5,164 nucleotides of DNA from assembly GCA_030018555.1 (NCBI GenBank), contig JASEHY010000114.1, forward strand, positions 1 to 5,164, in the 5' to 3' direction. The stretch is from Planctomycetota bacterium (GTDB lineage Bacteria > Planctomycetota > MHYJ01 > JACQXL01). A model generated the notes under the pieces. That model saw only the letters and a list, made by a program, of their open reading frames with translations. It searched no databases and was not told the origin of the DNA. Positions within the stretch are counted from its first letter, which is position 1. The number at the start of each line of letters is the position of its first letter. Both the position numbers and the translations under genes were made by a program. Below are positions 4,957-5,164 of the stretch, piece by piece.

Positions 4957-5164
4957 ATGGGTAAGTTACTCTGGCAACCATCAGCCGAACTAATCAAAAA
5001 CGCCAATATAACAAAGTTCATCACCTTCATAAATAAACGCTACGGCAAGAACTTTTGTGCCTATAATGAACTCTACGACTGGTCAGTAAATAACATCCCT
5101 GATTTCTGGGCAGCGGTGTGGGATTTTGTGGGAATCAAGGCATCTAAGAAATATGAAACAGTCA
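4957..5164 (+). CDS. aacS: Acetoacetyl-CoA synthetase, N-terminal part (runs off window)
   Basis: Only the first 69 codons are present, so there is no stop codon. The opening MGKLLWQPSAELIKNANITK, then INKRYGKNF (24-32), YNELYDWSVNNIPDFWAAVWDF (35-56) and IKASKKYETV (60-69), match the N-terminal domain (ACAS_N) of acetoacetate-CoA ligase. This enzyme activates acetoacetate to acetoacetyl-CoA with ATP and coenzyme A, feeding ketone-body, lipid or polyhydroxybutyrate metabolism; full proteins are about 650 residues. The AMP-binding core and catalytic lysine lie outside the window, so activity cannot be judged. A different acyl-CoA synthetase of the acetyl-/propionyl-CoA synthetase group is possible, but the opening is typical of AacS. 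It is divergent from the nrdR operon and has no evident functional tie to it. Confidence 0.88.
   Translation, partial: MGKLLWQPSAELIKNANITKFITFINKRYGKNFCAYNELYDWSVNNIPDFWAAVWDFVGIKASKKYETV

Noticed and set aside
1..5164. CRISPR array, tRNA, rRNA or a defence/toxin system
   Set aside because: No regularly spaced direct repeats, RNA gene signatures or defence-type domains were seen; the window is metabolic and regulatory genes plus a transposase remnant.

Overview
The window reads as a piece of a bacterial chromosome of modest G+C content. A leftward (minus-strand) operon fills most of it, with the start of a rightward gene at the right edge and a decayed transposase at the left edge. NrdR, a type III-like 3-phosphoglycerate dehydrogenase, a class V aminotransferase, a DUF1015 protein and a STAS protein are all bacterial families. 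No gene pins down the phylum. The in-frame palindromic inserts and the degenerate non-coding repeat are of a kind I associate with uncultivated, metagenome-derived lineages, but that is an impression only.

Layout from right to left along the operon: a good sigma-70-like promoter (4812-4840) drives nrdR (ribonucleotide reductase repressor), then serA (3-phosphoglycerate dehydrogenase, short form without an ACT domain), a single-domain STAS anti-sigma-factor antagonist, a DUF1015 protein with a DGHHR motif, and an alanine-glyoxylate/serine-pyruvate-type class V aminotransferase. The first four genes are separated by only 2 to 13 bases. The last is preceded by a 108-base gap almost filled by a large palindromic element. 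Beyond the aminotransferase lies a promoter and the 5' end of an IS5-like (DUF772) transposase whose frame breaks after 65 codons. Divergent from nrdR, an acetoacetyl-CoA synthetase gene (aacS) starts at 4957 and runs off the window.

How the genes may work together: SerA oxidises 3-phosphoglycerate to 3-phosphohydroxypyruvate, and the class V aminotransferase could transaminate this keto acid (phosphoserine route) or interconvert serine/hydroxypyruvate and glycine/glyoxylate. The DUF1015 protein sits between them and carries a DGHHR motif like that of ParB/sulfiredoxin-fold serine kinases, so a role in serine or phosphoserine metabolism is a reasonable inference. NrdR links the cluster to nucleotide and one-carbon metabolism. 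The STAS protein has no visible partner kinase here.

The most unusual part is at the DNA level. The DUF1015 gene carries three separate GC-rich palindromes (2928-2957, 2638-2688, 1696-1719), each a multiple of three bases, without stops, and each lying where the protein has extra residues compared with the family pattern as I know it. The gap before the aminotransferase gene holds a fourth palindrome (1445-1516), whose stem pairs fully only on the operon mRNA strand, through G-U wobbles. The nrdR promoter region has a perfect 10-bp inverted repeat spanning the -35/-10 spacer and the start codon.
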